A stretch of 64,000 bases of DNA. Origin: Caenorhabditis elegans. Lineage: Eukaryota; Nematoda; Chromadorea; Rhabditida; Rhabditidae. The position numbers were made by a program, and so were the translations under genes. The stretch spans positions 1,860,001 to 1,924,000 of the forward strand of contig NC_003279.8 in assembly GCF_000002985.6 (NCBI RefSeq), in the 5' to 3' direction. The notes under the pieces were generated by a model, which had not been told where the DNA came from, ran no database searches, and saw nothing but the letters and a program-made list of their open reading frames with translations. Below, in pieces: positions 47,201 to 59,200 of the stretch. Each line of letters begins with the position of its first letter. Position 1 is the first letter of the stretch.

Positions 47201-50200
47201 TCATAATGAAACTTCTTGAAAACTTTTCAAAAAAAAGTTATGACGGCTCAAAGCTCAATGGCCTAATATTAGTTAAAATTTGAAATTTGACCGACTTGTA
47301 AAGCGGCTGGAAACTATTTTTTTTTGAAATCACCGTCAAATTTTGAGTATACATATTAATTATCTTGCGTTTACAACTCGATTTAGGTATTTTAAAGTTG
47401 ATGGATGAAGAGATTTTTAAAGTTTGAGTTCGGAAAATGAGGATTATACTTTAAAATTCTCAAACTAGTCCCAAATGCCGAATTGCCAAAAAAGAAAATT
47501 TAAAAAAAATACATTAAGGTTGAACAAACTGTGGCTGATTTTGATGAAATTTCAACTCTCGCCAATCTCCTCATTTGAATTTCCGTGCTTTTGTCTCTAT
47601 ACTCCGTAGATCTGCATCCACGATATTTTCTTCACTTCCGACGCGCTACGTTTTTTCGATTGGAAATTACGAAAAAATGAGAAAAATGCAAGACTTAACG
47701 TAGCGCGTCGGAAGTGAAGAAAATATTGTGGATGCAGATCTACGGAGTATAGAGACAAAAGCACGGAAATTCAAATGAGGAGATTAGCGAGAGTTGAAAT
47801 TTCATCAAAATCAGCCACAGTTTGCATTTGGGACTAGTTTGAGAATTTTAAAGTATAATCCTCATTTTCCGAACTCAAACTTTAAAAATCTCTTCATCCA
47901 CCAACTTTAAAATACCTAAATCGAGTTGAAAACGCATTAAATTGTATACCCAAAATTTGACGGTAATTTCAAAAAAAAATAGTTTCCAGCCGCCTGACAA
48001 GTCGGTCAAATTTCAAATTTTAACTAATTTTAGGCCACTTTTTTTGAGCCGTCATAACTTTTTTTTCGAGAAGTTTTCAAGAAGTTTCATTATGAAATTC
48101 GATGTTTTCAGAGAATTTTAAGTCTAATAAAGCAATACAAAAAAATTCGAAAAAAGACGAAAAGTCATGAAAATATTTAATTTTAAAAAAATTTCCAGAA
48201 AAAAGAGAATATTTGCCGTCTCGTATCGGAATTCAAGCTCAAATCCCAACAATCCGCACAGCCAATCGATGAAAATGGCCCGTTAAGCTTGAAAATTGCA
48301 TTGAATGCTCAAAACCTTGCTCCTGGAAATAATCAACTGGAATTTCGAACAGATATCTCGAAAATCGGATGCTTTGTTCTCGAAAAATGCACAATTTCGA
48401 CGGAATCCTTCAAATTTGCCACTTGTGATGTGTTGGCTCGGCGTCCGCCGGCTCTTTACTGTATTTCAACACCACACTCGGTTACTGTAATTAATGATTC
48501 ACAACGTAAGGAAAAAGAAAATGTTTGAAATTATGAAAAAAAAAATTTTCCCATTAAAAAAAAACCAGAATTCCAGATTTTTCTGAAAAATTTGAGGTTT
48601 TTTTCTGAAAAAAAAAAGAGATTTTTCTAAAAAAAAATTGAGATTTTTCGGAAAACTTCCAGATTTTTCTGAAAAAAATTGAAATTTTTCTGGAAATTTT
48701 CCATTTTTTCTCTGAAAAATTGCAGATTTTTCTGAATAATTCTAATTTTTCTGAAAAATTCCAGATTTTTCTGAAAAATTTGAGGTTTTCTCGGAAAAAT
48801 TCCATTTTAATTTTCAATTTTTTCAATTTTTTTCGGATTTCTTCGCCAAAAATTACGTTTAAAATTCTAGAAAAATAGAGTAAAAATTGAAAAAAAAATC
48901 ACCAAATTTTTTAAAAAATCAAAATTTAAAAATTTTCAAAAAATTTTGCTATTAAATTCTGTAAACTTTTTTGAAAATCTAAAAAAAAATATTTTCCAAC
49001 AAAAAACCTGAAATTTCAGAAAACTAGACCTACAAAATATACAAAATATAAAATTTTTGATTTTTTACAAATAAAAAAAAAAATTGGGATTTTAAAAAAG
49101 TAAACAAAAAATTAAAAATATTTTTCCTGAAAAAAAAATCAAGGTTTTTTTTTTAAATTTAAATAATCTAAATTTAATTAAATAAAAATTTCTTATAAAA
49201 TGTCCTTACATTTTGAATGAAATTTCTGTAAACTTTTTTGAAAATCTGAGAAATTTTTGAAAATTTTAGAAAAAATTCGAAATTTCTGTCCTAAATTGTT
49301 TAAAATTACTTTTTCTAGAACAATATATTAAAAATTGGAAAAAAAATCACTAAATTTTTTTAAAAATCAAAAAGAACATTTTGCTATAAAATTCTGTAAA
49401 CTTTTTTGAAAATCTAAAAAAAAATATTTTTCAAAAAAAACCTGAAATTTCAGAAAACTAGACCTACAAAATATACAAAATATAACATTTTTGATTTTTT
49501 ACAAATAAAAAAAATATAAAAAAAAATTGGGATTTTAAAAAAGTATACAAAAAATTAAAAATATTTTTCCTGAAAAAAAAAATCTGAAATCCCAAGAAAA
49601 AAAGGTTTTTTTTTTAAATTTAAATAATCTTAATTTAATTAAATAAAAATTTCTTGAAATTTCTGTAAACTTTTTTGAAAATTTTAGAAAAAATTCGAAA
49701 TTTCTGTCCTAAATTGTTTAAAATTACTTTTTCTAGAACAATATATTAAAAATTGAAAAAAAAATCACCAAATTTTTTTAAAAATCAAAAAGAACATTTT
49801 GCTATAAAATTCTGTAAACTTTTATGAAAATCTAAAAAAAATTCCAAAAAATCTGAAATTCCAAAAAAATAGTGTTACAAAAAATAAAGTGTTTGATTTT
49901 TTCCAATTAAAAAAAACCGAAAAAAAAAGTTTTTGTTCCCCAAAAAAACTTTTCCAAATACGAACAATTTTTCCTGAAAAAAATCAGAAATCCCAAGAAA
50001 AAAAGTTTTGTAATTTAAATAATGAATATTAAAAAATTTTGCTATAAAATGTCCATACATTTTGAAAAAAAAATTATGTAAACGTTTTTGAAAATCTGAA
50101 AATTTAGCCCTGAGTTGTTTAAAATAACGGTTTCTGAAAAAAAAAAAGAATTATATACTTTTCTATTTTTTATTTCAATCTTTTATTCGGATTATAGCTC

Positions 50201-53200
50201 TATTTTTTTTCCAGATTTCTACGCCGGAGTAATGCAAAATCTGGAAATCGAAGTCGAAGCAAGATGTGATATTCCACGTGAAACGCTACTGACAGTTGAG
50301 CCAAGTTCTCCGAATTTTCAATTTTTAAATGAATCGTTCGTATGGGCGAATAATCTTCAAATCACACTTCAACCATTCGATTCGATGGAAAAACGACGAT
50401 TGCATGTGAAAGTTTGGCTCAAAATTGATTCGACTATTTGTGAATCGGCCGCTGTTCAGAAAAGATCGGTTAGTCGTTTTTTTTTTGTTGTGAAAATTGA
50501 AAAAAAATTATAAGCTGGAAATTTTCACTTCCGCCACTTTGCCGATTTGCCGGAAATTTTCTATTCCGGCACTTTGCCACTTTGCCGATTTGCCGGAAAT
50601 TTTCTATTCCGGCAATTTGCCGGTTTGCCGCTTTCATGCTTTTAAATATTATTTTTTGTATGAATTTCCGAAAAAATAAGTAAATTCGAAAAAATAATGT
50701 TTTTTCCCGATTTTTTTTTTGGAATTTAAAAATATTTTAGATATTTTGATACAAAATCCGTCTTTTTCGCAAAAAATCGATTTTTAAATTCTACCTGAAA
50801 TTTAGTATTTTCCGAAAAATTAGAAATATCTTTTAAAACTTTTCAAGCTAAATTTTTGAAACATATATTTTTTTCCGCGGAAAAATCACCATTTTCCGCA
50901 TATTTCTGTGATATTTAATGGAAAATGGCTCTGAAATGAGTGAGTTCTCGGAAAAAAAATCATAAATTTGACAAAAAATGGAATAAAAATATATATTTTT
51001 CAAAAAAAAGCGTTTCAGAATTACCACGCGATGTCAGGCTGTCCCATTACGGTTTGATCTACAAAAAATGCGGGAATTTTTCGCCCAAAAAATGTGACGT
51101 CAGCACCACGTTCTTAACCATGCACAATCAGTTGAGAACTCTGGCGCATTTTTTGTAGATCAACGTAGATCAAGACGAAATGTTGCACTCTCACGTGAAT
51201 TACTTGTTTTTGTTTTTAAATCATCAAAGACACGTGGAATAAAAACTAGTTCTAAAATTCTAAAATTTTCCTTTAAAAAAACCGTTTTGGAAAAACTGAA
51301 AATTTCATAAATTGGTACTTTTCAGAATTACATAATTTCGTTTTTTTTTTTTTTTTTTTGGTTTTTTTGAAGTCAAAATCACAAAAAAATTGTCTTTTAA
51401 AAACTTCATTTCCGTTTAATTTTTTTTTAAGTGTGTGAAAAAACAAAAAAAATTGACTGTAAAGTTCATAAATTGGTACTTTTTTGTAGTCAAAAGCACG
51501 TAAAAATCGAAAAAACTAGTAATTCTGGATTTTTTTTTTCTAAAAAGTGAAACATCTGAAAAATGCGCTTACATTTTCAATATCAAAGTATACTATTTTA
51601 AATTTCCAGTCCAAATTTCGCCAATTCTTTCCGTAGTCTGTTATATTTGACGGCACAAATCAACTGATAACAGTGATAACTATACGATTGATTATATATT
51701 TATTTGCAAAAGTTATAGTTATGATGATGATGATTATTATATATATATATATCGGCGACACGTAGTTTCACACATGACATTTTGTTTCTTCTTCTTCTTC
51801 GATGTACACATACAATTCCCGAACGAACGGACGGAGCATTCATGCTTAAGACAACTCAACTTGAGCCATAACACACGCGATCTCCTCGTGCTTTGTGTCA
51901 CCGGCGTTGTAGTTGAACATTCGGATTTCCAGCTCGTACGGCTTCTGCAATGAAGGATTTTAGGATTTATGGCCATCAATGGGTTTTTGCCTAGCTCTTT
52001 AGGGTTTTGAGACATGTACACTTGGTGTCAGAGTGTCTCATTTCGGCTTGATCTACGTTGATCTACAAAAAATGCGGCAGAGTTCTCAACTTATTTCGCA
52101 TGGTTAAGAACGTGCTGACGTCACATTTTTTTGGGAAAAAAATTCCCGCATTTTCTGTAGATCAAACCGTGATGGGACAGCCTGGCACCACGTGGCCTGA
52201 GAAACCGAAGAGTCTAACATTTTTGCAATGTGAGGAAATTTGGAATCGCCGGAAAAAAATATTGAAGGATTCCACTCCAGATTGTAAGGTTTTGTACACA
52301 ATTTGGTATATTTTCGGCCAAATTTCGTCAAATTCACACTCCAAAAGCAGTATTTCGAGAGGCCCCACCAAAACAGGATGCACGAAAACAGGATGCAGTG
52401 GGCGGAGCGAATTCGCAACCACCGCACGGTTATTTCGCAAGCCTCGCACGTTTTTTCTCTTGAAAAATGCAACAATATCAAGAAAAAACGTGTGAGGCTT
52501 GCGAAATAACCGTGCGGTGGTTGCGAATTCGCTCCGCCCACTGCATCCTGTTTTGGTGGGGCCTCTATTTCGACTGAGACTTGGATTGAATTGCCAAGAA
52601 TCGGTCATATATCAAAGCTTGAAATGCTTTAAAGGTGGTGTAGTCGAATTTTTTTTATTGCTTTATTAGACTCAAAAATGTCTGAAAACACCGAATTTCA
52701 TAATGAAACTCCTTGAAAACTTCAACTTCTCAAAAAAAAAAGTTATGACGGCTCAAAAAATGGCCTAAATTTGTTAAAATTTAAAATTTGACCGACTTGT
52801 CAAGCGGCTGGAAACTAACTTTTTTGAAATCACCGTCAAATTTTGAGTATAAAATTTAATTATCTTGCGTTTTCCACTCGATTTAGGTATTTTAAAGTCG
52901 ATGGACGGCGAGATTTTTAAAATTTTTTTACCAAATCTCGCCGTCCATCAACTTTAAAATACCTAAATCAAGTTGAAAACGCAAGATAATTAAATTGTAT
53001 ACTCAAAATTTGACGGTGATTTCAAAAAAAAAATAGTTTCCAGCCGCTTGACAAGTCGGTCAAATTTCAAATTTTAACAAATTTTAGGCCATTTTTTTGA
53101 GCCGTCATAACTTTTTTTTGAGAAGTTGAAGTTTTCAAAAAGTTTTATTATGAAATTCGGTTTTTTCAGACATTTTTGGGTCTAATAAAGCAATTAAAAA

Positions 53201-56200
53201 AAATTGACTACACCACCTTTAAAGCATTTCAAGACTTGATATATGACCGATTCTTGGCAATTCAATCCAAGTCTCAGTCGAAATACTGCTTTTGGAGTAT
53301 ATATTTGGCGAAATTCGGAACCCTGAAAAAACTCATGTCCGCACTTTTACCGAATTCGATGTTAGTCCCGAAATTATACTTGACAAACGCCGAACTTTAA
53401 GTTTTCCAAAAATAATTCGTCGATTTTTCACTTACATTAGCAGCAATCAAGTCAATAATCGCCGAGAATTGGCTCAAATCCAACGGAAGAATCAAGAAGA
53501 GTGGTCCCGACGTGAGTGGGCAGTTGTGTGCAAATTCGCATCCATCGATTCCATTCAACAATCCGAATGTGGGAAGTGCGGTCCACGAGCAGCCGCCCTG
53601 CCATCCCGACTTGTACTGATTGATCTTCACGTTCACATGATTATCGTCGATCTGTGGTCCGTGATTGTAGGTGGTGAGGTTCAAAATGAACGGATGGCTC
53701 GGGTCGATTGGGTAGAGAGGGTTTCCTTTGCTATCCAACGTTTGGATGTCGGTGATTGAGAACTGCTCACCGTCGGAGCACATGTACGAGTGAATCTGCT
53801 TGTCAGTGCCATTTGGGAATGGGCAATCTGCCAAGTCGATTGGCATAGCGTTAATTTGGAAGCCGGCGGCCGTAATAGCAAGGAGTACAGCGATGTTTCT
53901 CATCATTTTGAAAATATAAAATATCAGTTAACTATAATTCCGGTAGTCGAAAAATCTAATTTATACACAAACCCCCCGATGTCACCCCATTTCCCCCGTT
54001 TGCCACGCCTCCCCTTGGCTTATCAGTATAACCATTCACATAGGTTAGTTATCTGTTGTGACGTGGGAATTGTTGGGAATCTGCAGCATGGTTTGGACGC
54101 GACGCCAACTGTTTTCTGGACACGAAAGTGGCGGCGGTGATAAGAGGAATAGTTAGTTAGTCATTTTTCGTGTCGACATTCGAAATTGTGATTGGGCTTT
54201 GCAAAAATAGATTTTTCGAAGAGAACATGGGTGGCCGATCAAGTTGAACGTTTGAAGTTAACCTGTCAATCAAGTTCGAGACAAATTTGCCGATAACACG
54301 TATTGTCAGGGGCTGTCCCGTTATGGTTTGATCTACCAAAAAATGCGGGGATTTTTCGCCCAAAAAAATGTGACGTCAGCACACGTTCTTAACAATACGA
54401 AATCAGTTGGGAACTCTGCCGCAATTCTCGTAGATCTACGTAGATCAAACCGAAATGGGACACCACGTGTTTCGAGCGAAAAGAAACCCAAAAAATGTCT
54501 GAAACTTCGGCCAAAGGAACAGTTCCCATGTTTTTTCAAGGAGTGCTGTTCCAGAATCAATAAGGCTCAGTTTTGAGCATGATGCTTTCAATTTTGGTGA
54601 TTGATCGTAGTGCTTCCACTCAGCAAATACGGGGTTCTGGCCTTCCTCATTGAATTTTTCGCGCTCCATTGACAATCGCCTGCCGGACAACTCGTGGGAA
54701 AGTAGTGTACTCCACACGGACAAATACATTTAGTTTTACAATTAAAACCGAGCCGCGACGCGACACGCAACGCACCGTATAGCTACCTCATATATGGCCG
54801 ATCCAAAATGGCCTAGGTCGGCAAAAACTCTTCCATTTCAATTTATGAGGAAAGCCAGACTTCCGTGAGCAGAACCCTTCTCAGATGTTCAGTAGTCGGA
54901 AATTTTTGGGTTACTGTAGTCCAGGGGTATGCGGCAAATTTGTCAAATTTGCCGAATTCGCCGCACACATCAAAAATTTGACAATACAGTTTTGACCAAA
55001 AGTATTGATTTTATCCCCAGAAAATTTCTGTAAAATGACACAAAATTGAGTTATTTTGATGTTTAAGCAGACACACCACTCGGAACTTATTCAGAAAAAA
55101 GACGTTTGTTCAGAATTCGATAGTCTTCGTGCTCCCCAATTTGCCCAATTTGTCGAATTTGCCGGACTTGCCGAGCTCGGCAAATTTTGAGATTTGCCGC
55201 ACACCCCTGCTGTAGTCGTCGATCAAGAATATTGGAGTTGGATTTTTCAAAAGACGTGTTTGATGCGTTCATGCACAAAATTGTGCACAAACTTAGAGTT
55301 TTCAATTCACTATTGACGGATTTTGAAAGGAGTTGATGTCCAACCAATCAGAGCTGAGAAATGCGAAATCCAGAAAATTCCGCCTCCTCTTGAACGTTTC
55401 CACGTGGTGACCGGCTGTCCCACATACGGTTTGATCTACAAAAAATGCGGGAATTTTTCTCCCAGAAAAATGTGACGTCAGTGCACTCCTAACCATGCGA
55501 AATCAGTTGAAAAGTTTTCGTCTCTTCTCCCGCTTTTTTCGAAGATCAAATCAAGCTTGAGAAAATTCTGCCTCCTTCCTGTATATTCACGTGGAGCCAG
55601 AGTGCCCCCATTTCGGTTTGATCTACCTAGATCTAAAAAAATGCGGGAGTTGAGGTGCAGAGTTCTCAACTGATTTCGCATGGTAAAGAACGTGCTGACG
55701 TCACAATTTTTCTGTGAAAAAAAAATTCCCGCATTTTTTGTAGATCAGACTGTATTGGGAAAGCCTGACACCACGTGTATATGTACTTCGAACGTTTGCA
55801 GTGCTACTCTATGACAAATCCGAAATACTCTCGCTGATCTGTGAGCTTTTTTGAAACTCCATTCTATTCGTCGTGATGTGATTCAAGTTTTTATTGCCAT
55901 GACACGAAAATGCTGCCACACACACACACACACACACACACATAATATTTTATTTGTGGAGCATTAGTCATCCTAGAGAGAGCCTGTAGTGCAGGAACTA
56001 CAAAGAGAATCGTATTAGTAGATTCTACCTCAATTCCAATTGACAGTTCCTATCAGCCAGCAGCAACTAGTCGACATCATTAACTATAAGAAGAGTAAAG
56101 ATTGGTGTTTACTCGTGATACTTTTGTGAAAAATGTGTGTTGTTTATTGGTGAAGGTATTTGAGTACGGTATTTATTTTGCTCGAGTTCAAAATGAGCTT

Positions 56201-59200
56201 TAGTTAGAATGGTATTACCGTGATGTCAGGCTGTTTCATAGCGGTTTGATCTACAAAAAATGCGGGAATTTTTTACAGTAGTCATTCTGATGCTCTTCGC
56301 ACTATTGTTGATGTTTCCATATTTCTCCTGGGTTTTCTTGGGCTACCAGAGCCATTTTTGGAAAGTGTACTGCAGAGCATTTATTTTTTCCACTTTTACG
56401 ACTTTAAAGGGAGGCACATATATGCGGAGTGGTCTTGCAACACGTTTAGTCATCATTTTTAACAGTTTCTGTTCAAAATTCGCGTAGATCACGCGTAGAT
56501 CACAATGAATTTGTAGATCACAATAAAAAAGCAACAGAAATACGAAATATGAGATAAATATTGTGTGATCTACGCGTAATCTACGCGAATTTTACACAGC
56601 AACGGGAAGACCATTCCACATAAATGCGCCTCCCTTTAAAGTCGTAGAAGTGGAAAAACAAATAGCTCTTAGAACCATTGTCTGAAACTATTTTCAAATT
56701 CACGTGGTGCCAGGGGCTGTCCCATTGCGGTTTGATCTACAAAAAATGCGGGATTTTTTTGCCCAAAAAAAGGGGCGTCAGCACACTTTCCCATGCGAAA
56801 TCAGTTGAGAACTCTGCGTCTCTTCTCCCGCATTTTTTGTAGATCAACGTAGATCAAACCGAAATGGGACACGATGACGCCATGTGTGGTTTCTCCTACC
56901 TACTGTAGCCTCCAGCTAGCCGTAAACAATATATATAAACAAGCAAATTCAGCATTTCTTTGAAATGTGTTGAATTGATAACAAAACTACTGTAGAATTC
57001 AATAAAAAAATATTGATCTACTTTTTTTTCCAGATTCTCGTAAAATGGATGGATCGTCGCTACAATCTATCGCTGCAATTCGTGCCGGTGATGGTGATCA
57101 ACAGTAAAACGTCAATGTTAACTACGGAGTATGTGGAATTGGAAAATTGGAAGATTGAAAATTCAGAACCAAAATGGTCCAAAACTACCAATTTTCGTAA
57201 TGAGACGTTCTGAAAATTTTTCAAAAAAAGTTATGGTGGTTCAAAGTTTTCGAAAAAATGGCCCATTTTTAGCTAAAATCAAAATTTTTCCAATTTCTCG
57301 GTGTCGCAACGTCTGGAACCTAATTTTTATTTATTCATCACTTTTTAATAAATATTGCGGTCTTTTATTAGGCTTTTATTCGTTGATTTAAGTACATTTA
57401 TGGTCTTTTGTGCCCCAAAGACCATAAATATACTTAAATCAACGAATAAACGCCCAAACAAAGACCACAATATTTATTAAACAGTGATGAATAAATAAAA
57501 ATTAGGTTCCAGGCGTTGCGATACCGAGAAGTTGGAAAAATTTTGATTTTAGTTGAAAATGGGCCTTATTTTTCCGAACTTTGAACCGTCATAACTCTTT
57601 TTTTGAGAAATTTTCAGAACATCTCATTAAGAAATTCGGTAGTTTTTGACCAATTTGGGTCTAAAAAAGCAATGTCTCAAATTTCGGTACTCCACCAACC
57701 TTTAAAATTATTATGAAAAAAATTTGAAGATTTTTTTCTTTTTTTTCAGCATCCTCCTGGAAGTTGAACTGAATCGAGCCGCCGGACCAAACATCACAAC
57801 TGTCATCGAATCTGCTTCACTGACCACAGACCCTCTTCACGCGGACTCCAAATTCTCAGAATCGCTAACAGCAACTCCGCTGAGCCAATTCCCCATCGAA
57901 GGAGATCTCCTATCAATTGCCAATTTGATTTGGAAGCTTCCAACAAAAGGATCCCTCGTCAAGCATCGTCTCCACCTGGACTACACTGTAAAACAACAGG
58001 ATCCCCCGTTGAAGTACACATTTGATGACATCGTTGAGCTCACCGTGCCCGATGTTCAATTCGAAATTTGCACACAAGTACTGTCACAACAGCCGGGTGC
58101 CCAACTGTGTCGGGCGACGTCGCCGTGCCATTTTGTCATTTCTATACGGTTTTTGAAGGAAATGTCGTGTTCATTACTAGTTGTGTTGGATGCTGATGAT
58201 CGGATGTGGACACTGGTGGAGAGAACTAAAAGTGGGGGAATTCGAAAATTGAGAAAGAAGATATTAACTGAAAAAAATTGAAAAAATCGTTGAAATTAAA
58301 AAAAAAACTTTTTAAGGTGGAGCAGCAGCGCCAGTGGGGGATTTTGTCTAAAACGTCCATCATAATATTTAAAACCACTCCAACAAAATTAGATTTTTCA
58401 CAAGTTCCGGTCCACAGCGCCCTAGAAATATTATTACGTGAAAAATCCTTGCAGTCTTTTTCATTGGAGCGCGTTTACATTTATTCATTTTTCAACGTAA
58501 AAAATAATTTATTTGGGATTGTCAGCAGTTTTGCTGGAATTTCTCCGTATCGAAGCATATTTTTCAAATTTGCAGATCCAACTTTTGTTGGCAATCATTT
58601 TCTCTACAGTATGATATAAAAATATTTTTGAAAACATTTTTATATCATACTGTAGAGAAAATGATTGTCAACAAAAGTTGGATCTGCAAACTCGAAAACT
58701 ATGCTTCGATACGGAAAAATTCCAGCAAAACTGCTGACAATCCCAAATAAATTATTTTTACGTTGAAAAATGAATGAAATGCAAACTCGCTCGAATGAAA
58801 AAGAGTACAAGAATTTTTCACGTAATCACATTTCTAGGGCACTGTGCGGTCAAAGTTTTGGAAAATTGCCAAAATTTTGAAAAATATGAGATTTTAAGGA
58901 AATCCAGAGCAATGTTGCATGTTCCGACCCCTACAATGTTTTAATACGAATATTTAAAACAAAATTAAAGTATACAAAATGTAAGAAGAAAAAAAAATTT
59001 TTTTTTGGTCGACTTCCAAAATTATGTGTGGCAAAAACTGAGTAATTGTCGCTTTTTGACAGTAATTAAAATTTTTTTTTTTAATTTTGAAAAGTTTTTG
59101 TATTATATTCGGCCATTTTGGCACAACTGGAGTAGTTTTTACACTTTCCCCACTAGCGCTACCCCACCTTTAATGCGATGTTTTTTTTTTCTAAAATCGA

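Larger units (their letters stand above)
52296..53330. repeat. outer palindrome with two nested elements
   Basis: AAAAGCAGTATTTCGA + CTGAGACTTGGATTGAATTG ... CTTGAAATGC in the left arm is reversed in 53221-53310. The left arm is broken by 52359-52565; the centre is filled by 52633-53218. It ends about 100 bp from exon 1 of the ML gene. Confidence 0.8.

Noticed and set aside
52058..52608. Overlapping frames of 145-148 codons on both strands
   Set aside because: They run across the MITE at 52019-52194 and the palindromic insert at 52359-52565; symmetry creates matching frames on both strands with no family resemblance.
56231..56238. CTGTTTCA, the core of the 21U-RNA (piRNA) upstream motif
   Set aside because: A single 8-mer within a MITE, without the surrounding AT-rich consensus I could verify, and nematode piRNA clusters are mostly elsewhere.
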